Positions 24,050-34,445 of a stretch of DNA of 64,000 nt are shown piece by piece. The notes under the pieces were generated by a model that was given only the letters and a program-made list of their open reading frames with translations, ran no database searches and was not told the origin of the DNA. Numbering within the stretch: the stretch's first letter is position 1; the number at the start of each line of letters is the position of its first letter. Source of the stretch: Diacronema lutheri (lineage: Eukaryota; Haptophyta; Pavlovophyceae; Pavlovales; Pavlovaceae); assembly GCA_019448385.1 (NCBI GenBank), contig JAGTXO010000017.1:1-64000 (forward strand). The letters are read 5' to 3'. The position numbers and the translations under genes were made by a program.

Positions 24050-27017
24050 TCGCCCTCGTCGCCGGCACGCGGCGGCGGTGGCGGCGGTGGCGGCGCGGCC
24101 ACGGCGGCGGCAGCAGCGGCAGCGGCGGTGGTGGTGGCGGCGGCGGCGCCCAGCGCGGGCGGCGGAGGTGGCGGCGGCGGCGGAACGGCGGCAGCGGCGG
24201 CGGCGTCTGCGGCGGCCTTGGCGCCGCGCGTCTGCCGCGGCGCTTCGGCAGCGCGATCGCGGCTGCCCCCGCCGCGCACCGCGCCCGCCCCGGCGCAGGC
24301 GCCGCTCGGCGCACGCCCGCTGACCGCGCCAGTCAACGCGACGCGGAGGTGCTCGCCAACAGCGTACATGTCCGCCACGCTGAACGTGCGCGGCGCGGAT
24401 GCACCGCCCGCCGCAGCGAGCGCGGCGTCGTTGAGCGCGCCCACCACGGCGAGGCCGCACGTCGCGCCACGCTGCGCCGCGTTGTCGAGCAGCCGCGCGC
24501 GGCGCACGGGCAAGACGTCGAGGCCCGCCGCGTGCAGCGTGGCGGTTATCGACCTGGCACGCTTGAGCGCCTGCCTGCTCGGCGACGCGAGCGTGTCGAC
24601 AAGCACCGCGTCGTAGCGATGCTCGCCCGCGCGCGCGACGCGCACGAGGCGCAACGCGGTGAAATGGCCGGAGGCGGGCGGCGTGCCATCGTCACTGCCC
24701 GCACCGCCGCGCCCGCCCGGCGGGCTCCACATGCCGATGACCGCCTGCGTCGTCGCCTCGCTGTGCAGGCGGTGCAGCAGCGCGGCGCGCTCGGCGCCGT
24801 CCTGGAACGCCGCGGGCTGAGCGGCAAGCGGTACGTGGCAGACGCGCCCTTCGCCGGCCTGCCCGTGCACGCGCAGCACGACCTCGCAGCAAGCGTCCAC
24901 AGTGGAGGCGAGCATGTCGCCGCCCGCAATGCAGTCCACCTCTGCCTGCGGGATGCCGGCGCGCGCGGCGGCATCGGCCAGCCGGAGCGCAGCCGCGTCG
25001 CCCGCCCACGCGAGCAGCGCCGGGGCGGCGGACTGGACGTCGCGCTGCGCCACGGCGGGCTCGGCCGCGGCGGGCTGGGCAGCGGCTGGCTCGGCAGCGG
25101 CGGGCTGGGCGGGGGCTGGCGCGGCGGCGGTGGGCTCGGCGGCCGACGATTGCGTGGCAGGCTGCGGCGCGGCCAAGGCGGCGGTCGGGCGGGCGGCGGA
25201 GGCGAAGGCGGCCCATGCGGCGGCCGAGCACACGGCGACGAGCCAAAAGGCGGTGGCTGCAGACGGGCGAGCGGCCGGAGCAATGGCGGCCCGGACGGCA
25301 GAGGCGGCGACGACACTCGCGAAGATGCCGACGGCGCACCGGACAGTGGCGACGGCGACGGCGGCACCGGCACACGGGCGGCGGTGGGGGCTGTCGGGCT
25401 CGGCGGCAGGCTCGGCGGCATGCTCGGCCGAGGGCCGATCGGTGCGCGACGGCGGGCTGCGACTCGCGCGGCGGAGCGGCTGCGGTGCGTGCTGGCCGCC
25501 CGTCGCGCACCTGCGCTTGCGCTCGCGGCGCGCGTCGCCGCCACGCAATCGGCGGCCGACAGCCCGCTCTGACCTGTCGATTGATCTCCGCAGCCGGTCG
25601 CGCGCGCGCTTTGCCGCCCGCCGTGCGCGCCGCGGCGGTGCGCGCGGGCACTGGTCGGGCGAGCTGCGCGCGGCAGGCTCGCAGCAGCCGCCGTCGCGTG
25701 CGTGCGCGCAGCCTCGGTCGCACGGCGCGCAAACGAGGTCGTCGGCGCCATCGACGCCGTCGAGGCCGTCGCCGCGCGCTGCGGCTGCGAGCGCGCGTGC
25801 CACGCCGTCGTCGCCGGCCGCCGGCGCCGCTGCGGCGGCCGCGGCGTCGGCTGCACGGCGCTCGGGCTGCGGCTCGAGCGGCGGGACGGCGCCGGCCGCC
25901 GCGGGCGGCGCCGTGTCGAGCGGAGCAGCCGCGGCGCGCGCGCGCGCGCGCGCGCACCCTTTGCGCCTACCGCGAGACGCCACCCGCGCGGGCGCCACGC
26001 GCGCCGCGGCTCGGCGGCCGCGCGACCGGCGGTGCCGGGCGTGGCGGCGAGCGCAGCGCTCGAACTTGCGTCTGGCTCGGTGGCGGCGAGCCGGCGCAGT
26101 TGCCGCGCAATGCAGGGCTGCACGTCGAGGTGCGCCTCGTCGAGTCGCGAGAGGAGCTCGCGCGCGCGAGTGCCGAGCGCGGCGCCGTCGCACTCGGCAC
26201 GCGCGCCCGCCGGAGCCACCGAGCCTTCGGGGTCGCGCGGCGCGAGCAGCTCGCGCGCAGTCGCGAGCAGCTCCGCCTGCTCGGCGGTGGGGATGCAGGC
26301 GCGGCGCAGCGCGAGCTCTGTGTGCGCGGGCAGGTGGGCGCCCACGGCCTCGGCGTGCATGAGTAGCGCGCGCGCCTCCGCAGGTGCGTCCGCCTCGCCC
26401 ATCTCGGACGCGGCGAGCACGCCCGCCGCCTCAGCGGCGAGCGCGAGCCGCGGCGACGCGAGGTCGCGCAGCGACCGCAGCAGGTGCGGAGGCAGCGCGT
26501 GGCCACGCGCCTTGACGCGCTCGAGCAGGGCGCGCGCGCGCGCTGCATCGTCCGCAGAGCCCAGCGCGCACTGCTCGATCAGGCGGCCGGCCGCGCGCTT
26601 GTCCTCGCGAAAAAGCTGCTCGCGGTGGAGCGCGCGGCGGGTCTCGCGCTTGGCGAGCGCGTCGGCACGCGCCCTGCAGCCCTCGTCGGCGGCGGCGGCG
26701 AGCTCGGCAACGCCGCCAGGCTCGGTGGCGGCGGCAAGCGTGGCGGCGACGGCGCCTACCTCAGCGGCAGCAATGCGGTCGTCAGCGCGCTTGGCGGCAG
26801 CGCATTTGACGGCGGGCTGGTCGGCTGGCTTGGCGTCAGGCACGGTGGGAGGCTGGGCCGTGGACTGGGCGGCGGGCTCGGCGGTGGGCTTGGCAGCGGC
26901 TGGCTTGGCGGCGGGCTCGGCGGCGGGCTGGGCGGCGGGCTGGGCGGCGGCGGGCTCGGTGGCGGGCACGTCCGCCTCGGCCAACAAGAGCGGCTCGAAG
27001 CGGTTGCTCGCGCGCAT
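21740..27017 (-). CDS. N-terminal part of the giant protein, or separate gene: helical repeats and Ulp1-like protease
   Basis: This region starts at ATG 27017 (MRASNRFEPLLLAEADVP) and is coding-like in one frame to about 26.0 kb, then in a second frame to 21739. The switch lies between roughly 26.01 and 25.84 kb and is probably an intron, but I could not fix its ends. The first part has an Ala/Pro/Lys/Gln linker and three similar helical units of about 50 residues (LLERVKARGHALPPHLLRSL, LLMHAEAVGAHLPAHTELAL, ELLSRLDEAHLDVQPCIARQ). The second part has a Ulp1/adenain-type protease pattern in the order His (SGHFTALRL, 24664-24666), Asp (VLVDTL), Gln and Cys (AQRGATCGLAVV, Cys 24457-24459). Such proteases cleave SUMO or viral polyproteins. 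Poly-Ala and Pro runs (24.0-24.2 kb) and a long Ala-rich unassigned stretch follow. That it forms one protein with the Fanzor region is inferred from strand, order and phase. Confidence 0.5.
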
Positions 27018-27105
27018 GCTGGCGCGCGGATGGCTCGGCGGCAGAGCAGCGGGCCGAACGCCAGCGCCCGCGCCGAGGCCTGGCCGCGCTGGCTGCCAGG
27101 GCTGC

Positions 27106-27230
27106 TCGCGCTGCTCGCGCTGCTCGCGCTGCACGCGCTGCACGCGCTGCTCGCGCTGCTCGCGCTGCTCGCGCTGCTCGCGCTGCTCGCGCTGCTCGCG
27201 CTGCTCGCGCTGCTCGCGCTGCTCGTGCTG
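27106..27230. repeat. CTGCTCGCG nonamer array
   Basis: About 13 tandem copies of a 9-bp unit, with CTGCACGCG variants. On the minus strand one frame reads as repeated Arg-Glu-Gln. The array lies just upstream of the ATG at 27017 and could be coding if an earlier start is used. Confidence 0.85.
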
Positions 27231-27288
27231 CGGGCACCACGTGCGCTTGCGCCAGTTGTGCTGCGCATCCCCGCCCTCCGCTGCCGGC

Positions 27289-28895
27289 TCAAAATTTGCG
27301 CATGCCCAGATTTGGCCGCGCCCAACAATTGGCGTGCGCTGGTCCTGCGCGCGGCCGGCGGGCAAGAGGTCGGGCGGGCGGGAGGCGTAGGGGATGCGTG
27401 AGGGTGCTGCACGCTATACGCGCAAACTTTACCTGGCGCGAACGCAAGCGCCGGGCGCCACGCTGTGGACAGCGGACGGCGTGCGCGTGCGAGGCACTCA
27501 CCGCCATTGGCAATGCGCGCGTCGCGGAGACAACTTGGCGGGCCTCGCACGCAGCTGGGCCGATCGCCGCCGCAGAGGTGTCTGCAGCCGTCTCCGCGAT
27601 GCCGATCGTCGCATCTGTTGGCACCGCTGCCATCTGCCGCACCCGCGACCAGGCTGCCGACAGGGTCGGCGCGTCGGGCGCCGAGCTCGGCCACGCAGGC
27701 GATGCGGCCGACGGCGGTGACGCTGAGCCCAGCGCCGGGTCCAACGGTTCCGCGTCGAGCCGGCTGTAGAAGAGCATGCTCGCACCACTTGCCCACGCCA
27801 GCGCGTCGGACTGAGACAAGTTGTGCATCTGCGCGGGCAACGCGCGTGCGTGCGGCAGGCGCGCGGCGCGAGCTTTCAGGCCACGCGCGCGTGCCGCGCG
27901 GGAGGACGGGGCGGCTGCGGCTGCGATCAACCGCCGGTCGCGGCGCCAAGCGGCCGTGCGCGCCGCCGCACGTTGTCGTCGTCGCACAGAAACCAAGCCC
28001 CGTTGCGGAGCACGATGGCGACAAGGTGCCCGCTCGTCGACTCCTCGCCCAAGTGCACGACGGCGGCGACGAGGAGGTAGTCGCGCCCGCCGAGTAGCAG
28101 CCGCGGCGCGCACACGAACGCGTGCTTGTTCTTGCACTGCGAGCCATTGCCGCGCGTCGTGCGCGGCACCTCGACGGCAATGCTGGCTGGCATGAGCACG
28201 TCCGAGCGGCACGCGTCCGGGCTGCCACCCTGCGGCGGCCCAGCGACGCCCCCCAGAGCGTGTGCGAGCGTGCGCGCCGCATCGCCGCCAATGCTGACGA
28301 GGATGGCGATGCCCTCACCGCGCTCGCTCGAGGCCACAGCGATCGGCTCGAGCACTACGCGTCTGTCGTCTTCGAAGGCAGCAGCGAGCCCGGGCACTCG
28401 GCCGAGTAGCATCTGGAAGAACTCAGCAGCGTCCTGCTGCGTCCCTCGCGTGCCACGGCCCAAGATGACGTCGACGACGGACACAAGACACAGCTGTGCC
28501 GGCGCCTCGGTGTCCTCGAGCAGCGTGCCAAAGTCCCGAAAAAGCGCCTTCTCGACTCTTCCCGCACGGCGCGAAGCGGAGCGGGGCATCGGACGGAGCA
28601 CGTTCAAGGCGACGAGCGATTGCGCGAGGGCGTTCACGTAGCACGCGTTGCCCTCGTTTTTCACGCCTGCGCCGCGCCGCGCAGCGCCGGGTGTGCGGGG
28701 TGCGCACGCAAGGTTTACGGCGGGTCGGAGAGAGGCCGACTGGGAACGCGCCGAACCCGGCGAGCCGTGCAGGCGCTCACCACGCGGCACGTCGGGCACT
28801 CTCACCGGCCACATCGGGCCGATGAACGCGCCCCCCACAGGCTGCCGGCCGACGACTCGGAAGTTGCTCCAGGCGCTGCGCCGTGCACGCGTCAT
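27289..28895 (-). CDS. Ubiquitin-specific protease (USP, peptidase C19)
   Basis: Model complement(join(27289-27828, 27972-28895)), 487 residues. The 143-bp intron has a GTGCGG donor and GCGCAG acceptor, and joins FLCDDDN to MHNLSQSDALAWASGASM. Catalytic boxes are in the right order: the Cys box GVKNEGNACYVNALAQSL (Cys 28641-28643), the QQDA box GTQQDAAEFFQMLL, the His box TSGHLVAIVLRNGAWFLCDDD (His 28026-28028, Asp just after), and the C-terminal ASGASMLFYSRL strand typical of USPs. These enzymes remove ubiquitin from proteins. The start at 28895 (MTRARRSAW) is a choice; the frame is open to 29150. It is compact for a USP and lacks an obvious zinc-finger insert. It lies between a broken Pif1 helicase and the giant Fanzor region on the same strand, so it may be cargo of the same element. 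Confidence 0.82.
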
Positions 28896-29150
28896 GCGCG
28901 CGCTGTTGCGGGCTACGCAGCAGAAACGACGGGGGAATAGGCGAGCGAGGGTTGGGCGCAGATCAGCGTGGTGGCGCGGCAAGACGAGCGCGCGCCGGGC
29001 GCCTGGCGCGGAGGCGCCCCGCGCGAGGACGCGAGCCGCTTCTCGCACCGGACGGGCGCCCACGCGCAAACCGGCTTTAGAGGGCCAGATGGATGGTGGC
29101 CGATGACGAATCAGCGCGGCACCCGCCTTTGAAAAAGGGCGTCGCGGCAC

Positions 29151-29885
29151 TGCCCGAAAGCGGTACGGACGAGCCGGGCGCCATGCATGGAACGATGCGA
29201 CGGCGGCGTGAGCGCGGGACGATCTTGCCCAGGCAATTGTGCGCGTTCAGCGGGCGGCGCGCGCGTTGCGCGTGACGGGGCGCCGAGCGGCACACCGGCG
29301 GGGACCCGCTCGCCGCTGCCGTGGCATCCTCCGCTGCCGGCGTGCTGGCACGCACGCGCATTGCCGGCGCGAGGGGACGGCGAGTGCGCCTCGGCCGAAC
29401 AGGCGCGAACGTTACGCCCGAGCGCGTGGCCGAGCACCGGATGGAAGCATGCTTCGTCATGCGGCGGCGACCCGCGCCGATTGCACGCAGCGCCGGCCTA
29501 GGCGCGCATCCGCCCGACGCGGATTTGGACGACGCGTCGACCGGCACGCCGAGCGTCTGCGTCTGCCTCGCGGCCGGTCGCGCCGGCCCCTCTTCGGCTC
29601 GCGGCCGCACGTGCGCCGCGCGCCGCTTCGGCGCGCGGCGCGGCGCGCCTGGAACGCGCGGAACATACGCGCGGTGCGCGGGCACGCCCGCAACGCGCCA
29701 TTTTAGCGCGAGCAGTTCGGCAAGCTTGCAGCTCGCGAGCAGCCGGGCATGTGCCGCGGACACACAGTTCGCTGTGTGCGCCGGCCGCGACGACACGGCG
29801 TAGCGGCGCGAGGCTGGCGGCCGGGGCCACGGGCGTAATCGTGGCGCGACGCCATGGCATGAGTAATAAATCCATGAGTAATAAA
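29151..29885. other. Non-coding gap with a short direct repeat
   Basis: I see no convincing gene. ATGAGTAATAAATC is present twice in direct orientation (29859-29872 and 29874-29887), an AT-rich island in otherwise GC-rich DNA. The rest is GC-rich sequence with only shadow ORFs. Confidence 0.4.
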
Positions 29886-32170
29886 TCACGGGCCCAAGCT
29901 CACGCGCTGTACGGCCTCTCCCGCATGGCGTGCCAGGACCGCATTTTCGCTCGGCCACGCAGCGGACCACGGCGCGTTGTGCGCGCCCGGCGCGAGTGGT
30001 GCGAGTGGCGGGCCAAGCCGCGTCGCCCACGGAGCCCGCCCCCGGCTCGGCGGCACCGCTACCGCTTGCTCGCCGGGCCGCGCACCGCCGTCGCCGCCGC
30101 TGCGCGCTTGCCCTGCTTGCCGGCAGGCGGCGGCGGCGGCGGCGGCTGAGGTTGCGGCAGCGGCGCGAGCGCGACGCCGGACGGCGGCAGCGCCGACGGC
30201 ACGCGCGCGGCGGCGACCCACGCGGCGTCGGGCAGCGCGCCGGCTTGAGGCCCCTGCTTGCCGGCCGCATTGGCGCCGCCCTGCGCGCCCTAGAAGGGCG
30301 CGCAGGTACGCGGGCCAGTCGCGCGGCGCGCGGTGTTGGCGAGCACCCGCCGGCTGCGTGTCGGCCGCGAGCGGCGCGACGGGCGTCGCGCCGGCGGGTG
30401 CTGGGCAGCACCGCGCGCCGGCGTCGCGCCCGCCGCCAGCGCGCCGCCCGCCGCCGGCGCCGCGCGCGCCGTCCGAGCCGCGCCCGCCGCGCCCGCCGCC
30501 ACCGCGCGCCGCCGCCGCGCATTCGCGCGCGGCGGCGACGGCGGCCGCGGCGAATGCCGCCGCCGCCGCCGCCGCCTCGCCACCGCTGACCGCGCGGAGC
30601 ACCTCTTTGAAGACGACGGTGCGCGTCACATGGTCCGGGCCAAGCGCAAAGCGGATGCGCGACGCGTGCCCGACGCGCGAAGCGGCCACGTAGAGCTGGC
30701 CGTGCGTGAAGCACGGCTCGGCGAGCCACACGCCCGCGCACCCGAGCGCTTGACCCTGCGCCTTGTTACGCCGGCCGCACCGGGAACTGGCGGTGCAGCC
30801 ATGCAAACGCGAACGTGCCCTCGTCGGGCGAGTGGTGGTCGATGCGCGCGATGAGCACGGTGCTGTCGCGCCCGGCGGCCGCGCCGGGGCGCGCGCACTC
30901 GAGCAGCCGGCCGCCGGCGCGCACGCCGCGCACGACCAGCCGCGTGCCGCTGCACAGCCCCTCGCCGAGCGAGAGGAGGCGAGTGGCTACGAGCTCCGCC
31001 GGGTAGGCCGAGACGCCTCGGGCAGCTGCACGAGATCGAGCGGGAATGCGCCGGGCATGGCCCCCGCAGGCGGCACCGCCGCGGGAAAGGCGCCGTCGCC
31101 GAGGCTGCGCGGCAGCTTCGCCCACTCGCCCGCGCCGAGCGCGTCGCCCGTGTCGCGCGCCGCGTTCGAGGCGCGAGAGTTCTCGACCAAGGCGTACGGC
31201 CGATCGTGCTGCCACGATGCCGAGTACTCGAGGCAGGAGCGCACGATCTGCGCGCGCGAGCCGCGCCGCACCACCGGCAAGCACTGGCAAAAGTCGCCGG
31301 CGAGCAGCAACGTCTTGCCGCCGAAGCGCTCGTCGACGCCCGTCACGTCGCGCAAACACCGATCGAGCGAGTCGAGGCGGCCCCGCTTCTGCATCGGCGC
31401 CTCGTCCCCCACGATCATTCGCCGCGGCGGCCACGGAGCGCCCGCGCTCGGAGCGCGGCACGCCATTGAACGGCTTGCCCGTCCGAGTCGGCGCCGACGG
31501 GCACCTTGAAGGTCGAGTGGAAGGTGCGGCCGTCGGGCAGCAGCGTGGCGGCGACGCCCGAGGACGCGCACACGACGACCGCGTGCCCATCCGCGCGCAC
31601 GGCGGCGATGATGGCGCGCTCGACGAACGTCTTGCCCGTGCCGCCCGGCGCGTCGCAAAAGTGCAGCCGGTCGCCCACGCCGCGCAGCGCCGAGTCGACG
31701 ACCGCGCCGTGGAGCGCGCGCTGCTGGCCGGTCTCGGCCATCGCCGCGCGCGCCGCCGCCGCGCTCGCAGCCTGCTCGGCGCGATCGTAGCCCTGCGCGC
31801 GCGCGAGCTCGCGCCCGCCCGGCCCGGCCGGCGCGCGCGCCGTGCGCAGACCGGCCACCGCCGCGAGCGCCGCCGCGCGCTCGCGCTCGTCGGGCACGTA
31901 CAGCCCCGTGGAGTCGAACGTGTCGGCCCAGGCGGCCACGCTGTACGAGGCGAAGGCGTCCGAGCCGGGCTGCGGCCGCTGCTCGGCGCGCTTCGGGAGC
32001 ATGACCCCGCACACGTTCCACTTGGTGCCAAACATCGAGCCCGTGAGCCCCGTGTAGACGCAGTCGAGCTGCGTGGCGATGGCGCAGACGTCCTCGTGCC
32101 GGATCTCGTCGACCGGTTCGCCATCCGTGGCGTCCAGGATGGCGACTGCGCCCGGGCCGTGACGCCGCGG
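29886..32170 (-). pseudogene. Frameshifted, internally deleted Pif1/Helitron-type helicase
   Basis: Helicase motifs lie in order on the minus strand but in changing frames. An N-terminal piece (AIATQLDCVYTGLTGSMFGT) leads to Walker A HFCDAPGGTGKTFVERAI (31.63-31.65 kb) and VVVCASSGVAATLL. A frame change then gives Walker B MIVGDEAPMQKRG and LLAGDFCQCLPVV. Another change leads to LGEGLCSGTRLVV and FAFAWLHRQFPVRPA, followed by a stop. A fourth frame has RRNKAQGQ, FTHGQLYVAASRV and VVFKEVLRAV, the C-terminal helicase signature of Helitron-type Pif1 proteins. About six residues expected between QFPVRPA and NKAQGQ are missing, and a larger central stretch is absent. Unlike the neighbouring genes, no GT-AG introns repair these breaks, so I call it decayed. 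No HUH Rep domain was seen. The coding-like sequence ends near 30,590; the remainder to 29,886 is low complexity. Confidence 0.7.
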
Positions 32171-32325
32171 CGTCGTTCGGCTGCGTCACGGAGGAGCGCC
32201 ATCCGTGCGCCACGGAGGAGCGGCAGGACCACGACGCGGCGTGACGCTGGACGACGCCATGCTGTCGAGGCGCCATGCTGTCGAGCTATGGGGACCAATT
32301 TTAAGGAAGCCTGAGTTACGCGTCA

Positions 32326-33903
32326 CTAGCTCAGGCTGGTGAGCGTGATCGTCGCGCCGAGGGCAAACGAGACGGCCGAGACGGTCAGGTTGACGGACAC
32401 CTTCGACATGTACAGCAGCGCGCGCGAGGCGAGCGCCGCGCCGGTCACGCAGCATGGCAGCACGATCGCGAGGCATGCGAGCATCTGCGGCCGCACGACC
32501 TGCGGCTTGTCGACAAAGTTGGCGAGGAGCGCGGCGCACTGGAAGCACATGAGCGCCACGCCCGTGCCCGTCGCAAGCGGCAGGTCGTCCACGCCCCAGA
32601 CGAGCATGATCACGCTCACGTACATGACGCCGCCTCCACTGCCCACGATGCCGCACACCGCGCCGAGCACGCCGAGCAGCAGCGCCGTCAAGCCCATCCG
32701 CCGCCGGCGCGTGCGCACGCGCGCGGCGCGGTCGGCCGCGCGCGCGCCGGGCGCGCCGTGCACGATCTGCGAGCGCAGGAGCATGCGGCCGGGCGAGGGG
32801 GCGGGCGGGCTGCGCGGCGGCGAGAGCGTCTCGCGCGCCCACGAGAAGGCGCGCGCGGTCAGCGGCGGCGAGCCGAGCGGCGTCGACCAGCCGCCGCCTC
32901 CTCCTCCGCCGCCCGCCGCCTCCTCCGCCGCTCGCGCCGCGTCGCTCGCTGAGCGCATCGCTGGCTGTGGCGCGGCGCACGGCGGCGGCTCGGCGCGCAC
33001 GGGGCGGCCGTCCGCGTGCACGCGCGCGGGCGTGCGCGGCTGCGCCGGTCCAGCCGAGTGCACGCGCCGGCCGGGCAGGCGGAGGGGCGGCAGCGGCTGC
33101 AGCCAGCCGCGCGGACGGTTGGCGCGCGACGGCGACGCGCCACCGCGCGGGGGCTGCTCCTCCAGCCAGCGCGGGCACGGCGGCGCGTCGAGCGCGTGCG
33201 CGCTCGGAGTGCCGTACGCCGCTGCCTTTGGCGCGAGCGCGCGCGCGTGCGTCGGCAGCGAGTGCGAGCGGGTTTGAAAGTCGGGCAGCAGCTCGACACC
33301 GTCGCTCCCCGACCAGCCGCTCGAGCCGGCGTCGTCGGGCGGCGGGTCGGCGCACCCGTCCGCGCGCGGCGCGCCGAGCGCCGCCGCGCCGATCGCGCGC
33401 ACCCGCGCGTGCTCCTTGGCCGCGCGCACGGCGAAGAGCAGGCCAAAGAAGAGCGGCACGTACCCGACAGAACCGCGCAGCAGGTGCGTGTGCGACTCGA
33501 GGAACGAGTCGGAGAGGCGGGACGAGACGGCGCCGGCGATCGCGGCGACGCCGCCAAAGTGCAGCACAAACGGCTTGTCCACCTTGCCATGCTGCAGGTA
33601 GAGCAGCACGAGGACGAGCGACGACGCCGTGTCCATCATCACCGACAGGAAGAGCGCGTCGTAGAGCGCAAAGCCGAGCCAGTTGAAGAGGAGCGGCATC
33701 ACGAGGTTCCAGCACGTGAAGCCCGCCGTCGCCACGGCGAAGCCGAGGAAGAAGCTCGCCGGCGCCATGACCGACGCGAACACGCCAAAGCCCGCGCCCG
33801 CGCCCACGGCGTACATGGCCGTCGCCGTGCCGCTGCAAAGTGCCACCGCAAATCGCGGCGGAGGCGGGAAACGGGCCAGCGGGCGAAAATGAGTAAACAC
33901 CAT
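32326..33903 (-). CDS. TauE/SafE-family membrane transporter
   Basis: A single-exon gene of 525 residues. Two hydrophobic halves, each with about four membrane segments, carry the family's glycine-rich pattern. Half one runs from AVGAGAGFGVFASVMAPASF to YVPLFFGLLFAV; half two includes LTALLLGVLGAVCGIVGSGG, followed by MYVSVIMLVWGV and ATGTGVALMCFQCAALL. Members of this family export sulfite, sulfoacetate or related organic anions, or act as permeases; the substrate cannot be predicted here. The halves are separated by an unusually long, about 230-residue, Pro/Ala/Ser/Gly-rich loop, presumably cytosolic and disordered. The stop is next to a short inverted repeat (CCTGAG...CTCAGG, 32310-32334). 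The broken Pif1 copy lies immediately downstream, so the mobile-element block ends close to 32.3 kb. Confidence 0.82.
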   Translation of the reverse strand: MVFTHFRPLARFPPPPRFAVALCSGTATAMYAVGAGAGFGVFASVMAPASFFLGFAVATAGFTCWNLVMPLLFNWLGFALYDALFLSVMMDTASSLVLVLLYLQHGKVDKPFVLHFGGVAAIAGAVSSRLSDSFLESHTHLLRGSVGYVPLFFGLLFAVRAAKEHARVRAIGAAALGAPRADGCADPPPDDAGSSGWSGSDGVELLPDFQTRSHSLPTHARALAPKAAAYGTPSAHALDAPPCPRWLEEQPPRGGASPSRANRPRGWLQPLPPLRLPGRRVHSAGPAQPRTPARVHADGRPVRAEPPPCAAPQPAMRSASDAARAAEEAAGGGGGGGGWSTPLGSPPLTARAFSWARETLSPPRSPPAPSPGRMLLRSQIVHGAPGARAADRAARVRTRRRRMGLTALLLGVLGAVCGIVGSGGGVMYVSVIMLVWGVDDLPLATGTGVALMCFQCAALLANFVDKPQVVRPQMLACLAIVLPCCVTGAALASRALLYMSKVSVNLTVSAVSFALGATITLTSLS

Positions 33904-33956
33904 TTCAAACCGGCGTGCCGCCGGCCGGGCGCGCGGCCCTGCGTCGTCGGCGCGTG

Positions 33957-34229
33957 CCCACCGTCGATCTCGTCGTCGTGCTCAACGGTGCGGGCTCGGC
34001 CCCTCAGCTCGTGCAGACACTGTGCGAGCTCAAGTCGATCTCGTACTGCCCCACGCGCGGCCAGTCGGACACGCGCCGCTGCCAGGCCGCTGAGCGGCGG
34101 GCGGCGGCCGTCGGCGGCGAGCGGCGGCGTGCGTGCGCTCAACTCGACGAGGAGCTCTTCGGCATGCAGCCGGGCCAGGTGGGCCCGATGCAGGCGCGCC
34201 TCAACTCGCAAGTCGCAACCGTCTTATGA
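33957..34229 (+). pseudogene. Dispersed gene-fragment copy (VGPMQ motif), copy 1
   Basis: A plus-strand frame reads VDLVVVLNGAGSAPQLVQTL, then a filler, then QLDEELFGMQPGQVGPMQAR before TGA at 34227. The last part matches a second fragment at 56.67-56.76 kb at both DNA level (GTGGGCCCGATGCA shared) and protein level (LD-E-F...G-VGPMQ-RL). I do not recognise the parent; it looks like a piece of an amplified gene or transposon. The rest of 33,904-34,445 has no gene I can support. Confidence 0.4.
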
Positions 34230-34445
34230 GTCACAACCCGCACAGTCAGGCCGCAACGCGGTGCGCGGTTGAACTCTGGTCCACGCTCAGGTCGACGATG
34301 GCGGCGACAGCGATCGACGGGACGTGTGGACGGCCCAAATCGACACGCAGGCTGCGCGCACGTGGACCAGGCGCTGGGCCAGGCGCTAACGGTGCTCGGG
34401 CGCCAAAAAAACATCGCCACACGCTCGCCACAGTCCGCGCGCTCG

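Noticed and set aside
32258-32285. Tandem GCCATGCTGTCGAG copies as an attachment site
   Set aside because: Only two 14-bp copies are present and there is no integrase or partner site. They may simply be a local duplication at the edge of the Pif1 remnant.
13042-32298. 11-bp direct repeat ATGGGGACCAA near 13,042 and 32,288 as a target-site duplication of the large element
   Set aside because: Chance 11-mer pairs are expected in large numbers within 64 kb, and neither copy is at a clear element end.
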